Positions 62,306 through 64,000 of a stretch of DNA of 64,000 nucleotides are shown here, in pieces (position 1 is the first letter of the stretch; every line of letters begins with the position of its first letter). The notes below the pieces were generated by a model, which made no database searches, was not told the DNA's origin, and saw only the letters and a program-made list of their open reading frames with translations. The stretch spans positions 1 through 64,000 of the forward strand of contig NZ_JBLXDN010000003.1 in NCBI RefSeq assembly GCF_048264025.1, written 5' to 3'. Position numbers and translations under genes: made by a program. The stretch is from Nitrincola sp048264025. GTDB taxonomy: Bacteria > Pseudomonadota > Gammaproteobacteria > Pseudomonadales > Balneatricaceae.

Positions 62306-63673
62306 GTGAGTCAGTTTGATTTTGATCTGTTTGTTATTGGCGCTGGGTCGGGTGGTGTGAGAGCCGCGCGTATGGCGGCGTCCATGGGCGTGCGTGTTGC
62401 GATTGCAGAAGAGCGTTACCTGGGAGGCACCTGTGTCAATGTCGGCTGTGTACCGAAAAAACTTTATGTCTACGCCTCGCACTATGCTGAAGGTTTTCAT
62501 GAAGCCGCCGGTTTTGGCCTTCAGGCTGAGAGGCTAGGCTTTGACTGGCCGACACTGAGAGACAACAAAACCCGAGAGATCAGCCGATTGAACGGTATCT
62601 ATGAAAAGATGCTGTTGAACGCCGGCTGCACGCTGATTCAGGAACGCGCCACAGTAGTAGGCCCCCACGAAGTTAAAGTGGGAGGTAAAACCTACAGTGC
62701 TGAACGTATTCTGGTTGCTGTGGGCGGTTGGCCATTCGTACCGGACATTCCTGGGGCTGAGCACATCATCAGCTCCAATGAAGTGTTCGATCTGGATAAT
62801 TTTCCTGACAAAGTCATCGTTGTTGGGGGAGGCTATATCGCTATCGAATTTGCCGGTATTTTTGCAGGGCTAGGTGCGAAAACCCATCTGGTACATCGTG
62901 GCGATCTGTTTCTGAAAGGTTTTGATCAGGAAGTGCGTGAGTTTACCGCCCGTGAGGTCGCTAAAAAAGGGGTGCAGCTGCATTTCAATACTAACCTGAC
63001 CGGGATAGAAAAAACGCCTGAGGGTAAGTTGATTGCGCAGTTCGATGACGGCCACCAGGAAACGGTTGATCAGATCATGTATGCAACCGGCCGTGTACCC
63101 AAGACCCAAGGGTTGGGGCTGGAGCAGGTCGGGGTTCAGCTCAGCGCTAAAGGGGCGGTGGTGGTGAATGATCAGTTCCAGACGGAGGTGCCTTCTATTT
63201 ATGCTGTCGGGGATGTGATTGATCGGGTGCAATTGACGCCTGTGGCGCTGGCTGAAGGGATGGCCCTGGTTCGCTCGCTCTATGCGCAGGGAAATCCAGC
63301 GGTGGATTATGAGCTGATTCCCACGGCGGTGTTCTGCCAACCGAACATCGGCACAGTGGGCTTAACCGAGGAACAGGCACGTGAGCGCTACCCTCAAGTG
63401 GATGTGTATCGTTCAGAGTTTCGGGCGATGAAACATACCTTGAGCGGCAGTGATGAACGCACCTTAATGAAGCTGCTGGTCGATCGTGACACAGATAAAG
63501 TACTCGGGGTGCATATGGTCGGCGCCGAAGCAGGCGAGATCATTCAGGGGATTGCTGTAGCGCTGAAGGCCGGTGCAACCAAGGCTGTTTTTGATGCCAC
63601 CATTGGCATACATCCTACCGCGGCTGAGGAGTTTGTTACGATGCGTGAACCTTCAGCCCCTTTTACCAGTTAA
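62306..63673 (+). CDS. gor: Glutathione-disulfide reductase
   Basis: 455-residue flavoenzyme reducing GSSG with NADPH. FAD site FVIGAGSGGVRAAR (about 9-22), redox disulfide GGTCVNVGCVPKK (Cys43, Cys48), NADPH site VGGGYIAIEFAG, and the C-terminal catalytic HPTAAEEFV define it. The start is GTG 62306 with GAGGAG seven bases upstream. The FxNVGCVPKK variant separates it from lipoamide dehydrogenase. Single gene. Confidence 0.95.
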   Translation: MSQFDFDLFVIGAGSGGVRAARMAASMGVRVAIAEERYLGGTCVNVGCVPKKLYVYASHYAEGFHEAAGFGLQAERLGFDWPTLRDNKTREISRLNGIYEKMLLNAGCTLIQERATVVGPHEVKVGGKTYSAERILVAVGGWPFVPDIPGAEHIISSNEVFDLDNFPDKVIVVGGGYIAIEFAGIFAGLGAKTHLVHRGDLFLKGFDQEVREFTAREVAKKGVQLHFNTNLTGIEKTPEGKLIAQFDDGHQETVDQIMYATGRVPKTQGLGLEQVGVQLSAKGAVVVNDQFQTEVPSIYAVGDVIDRVQLTPVALAEGMALVRSLYAQGNPAVDYELIPTAVFCQPNIGTVGLTEEQARERYPQVDVYRSEFRAMKHTLSGSDERTLMKLLVDRDTDKVLGVHMVGAEAGEIIQGIAVALKAGATKAVFDATIGIHPTAAEEFVTMREPSAPFTS

Positions 63674-64000
63674 GTTTCGACCTGGCTGTCGTTCACTGGC
63701 AGCCAGATACGAATATTTCGGAACCAGTTCAAGCTTTGCAACTCCTCTTGTAAATTAGTTTCCAGCGACTGGGCAGTCAATCCGGTGTTTTCAAGTAACG
63801 GATAGATCTCGTGGCTAAACTTGATTTCGAGTTCGATGAACTTGGGGGCATAGTAAATAGTCAGCTCATAGGCTGGGCAATCACCTAATAATCGACTTAT
63901 GGCAGCGTTCAGGTGGTTTTCCACCTCGTTACGTGAAGGCATCAGTGGTTGCGCAATATCGGGTATTAACTCATCGTCATAGGTGTCGATGTGATAGATG
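63670..64000 (-). CDS. Hypothetical protein, 5' end outside the window
   Basis: The minus-strand frame enters from beyond 64000 (IYHIDTYDDELIPDIAQPLM) and ends at 63670; at least 109 residues are visible. ATG 63942 is internal because the frame is open upstream with protein-like sequence. The content is mixed alpha/beta with ELTIYYAPKFIELEIKFS and a charged C-terminus; I do not recognise a family. The stop overlaps the gor stop by 4 bases. Confidence 0.6.
   Translation of the reverse strand, partial: IYHIDTYDDELIPDIAQPLMPSRNEVENHLNAAISRLLGDCPAYELTIYYAPKFIELEIKFSHEIYPLLENTGLTAQSLETNLQEELQSLNWFRNIRIWLPVNDSQVET

Overview
The window looks like the chromosome of a marine or halophilic gammaproteobacterium of the Oceanospirillales type (Marinobacterium/Nitrincola/Neptunomonas-like; genus not determinable by eye). 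This rests on the housekeeping genes: a YbiI-type zinc finger, YjgR, YejK, MtgA, UspE, XthA, Gor, malate:quinone oxidoreductase and a PA3286-like KAS III. The backbone has moderate GC, broken by visibly AT-richer accessory blocks.

Layout. 0-6.6 kb: a surface-polysaccharide cluster. It holds a 5'-truncated glycosyltransferase beside the edge of an IS66-type element, gmd and rmd (GDP-D-rhamnose), a GT4 glycosyltransferase, an APS kinase and two sulfotransferases; together they suggest a sulfated, D-rhamnose-containing glycan. 6.8-12 kb: a YbiI-like protein, a DJ-1/PfpI gene split by a complete IS3-family element with 4-bp target duplication, a MocR regulator, a LysE exporter and an AraC regulator. 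12.1-17.9 kb: a spermidine/putrescine-type ABC transporter operon ending in an Asp/Glu/hydantoin racemase, with a divergent GntR regulator and two matching AT-rich palindromes between them. 18-23.3 kb: KAS III, GhrA, RhtB, a large palindromic repeat (copy A), an RhlE helicase and a DNA-deoxyinosine glycosylase.

23.3-35.6 kb is a defence/mobile island. It carries a six-gene, translationally coupled minus-strand operon: hsdR, hsdS, an AAA ATPase, an HNH nuclease, a DUF1016 nuclease and hsdM. A type I restriction-modification system thus encloses a Septu (PtuAB)-like ATPase/HNH pair and a third nuclease. Decayed material flanks it: a 3' gene remnant on one side, and a dead IS256-family copy plus a truncated LRAT-like gene on the other.

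35.9-52.7 kb is mostly backbone: an MCP, an M24-fold hydrolase, LMW-PTP, an ABM-domain protein, Hsp20 with a clear sigma-32-type promoter, Mqo, a PAS-MCP, copZ-copA, mtgA (with an unusual antisense-overlapping tail), arsC-wrbA-DUF2069-yejK, a YihY-family protein and YjgR. 52.7-53.3 kb holds repeat copy B, a larger relative of copy A with extra nested hairpins. 53.3-64 kb: an MMPL/RND + LolA-like + outer-membrane beta-barrel operon, an NCS2-type permease behind a dyad-rich leader, a lytic-transglycosylase-like lipoprotein, UspE, XthA, Gor and a partial unknown gene.

The most interesting items are the nested defence operon, the two modular palindromic repeats with a compensatory base change, and the sulfated-polysaccharide cluster. 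No rRNA, tRNA or CRISPR array was seen.
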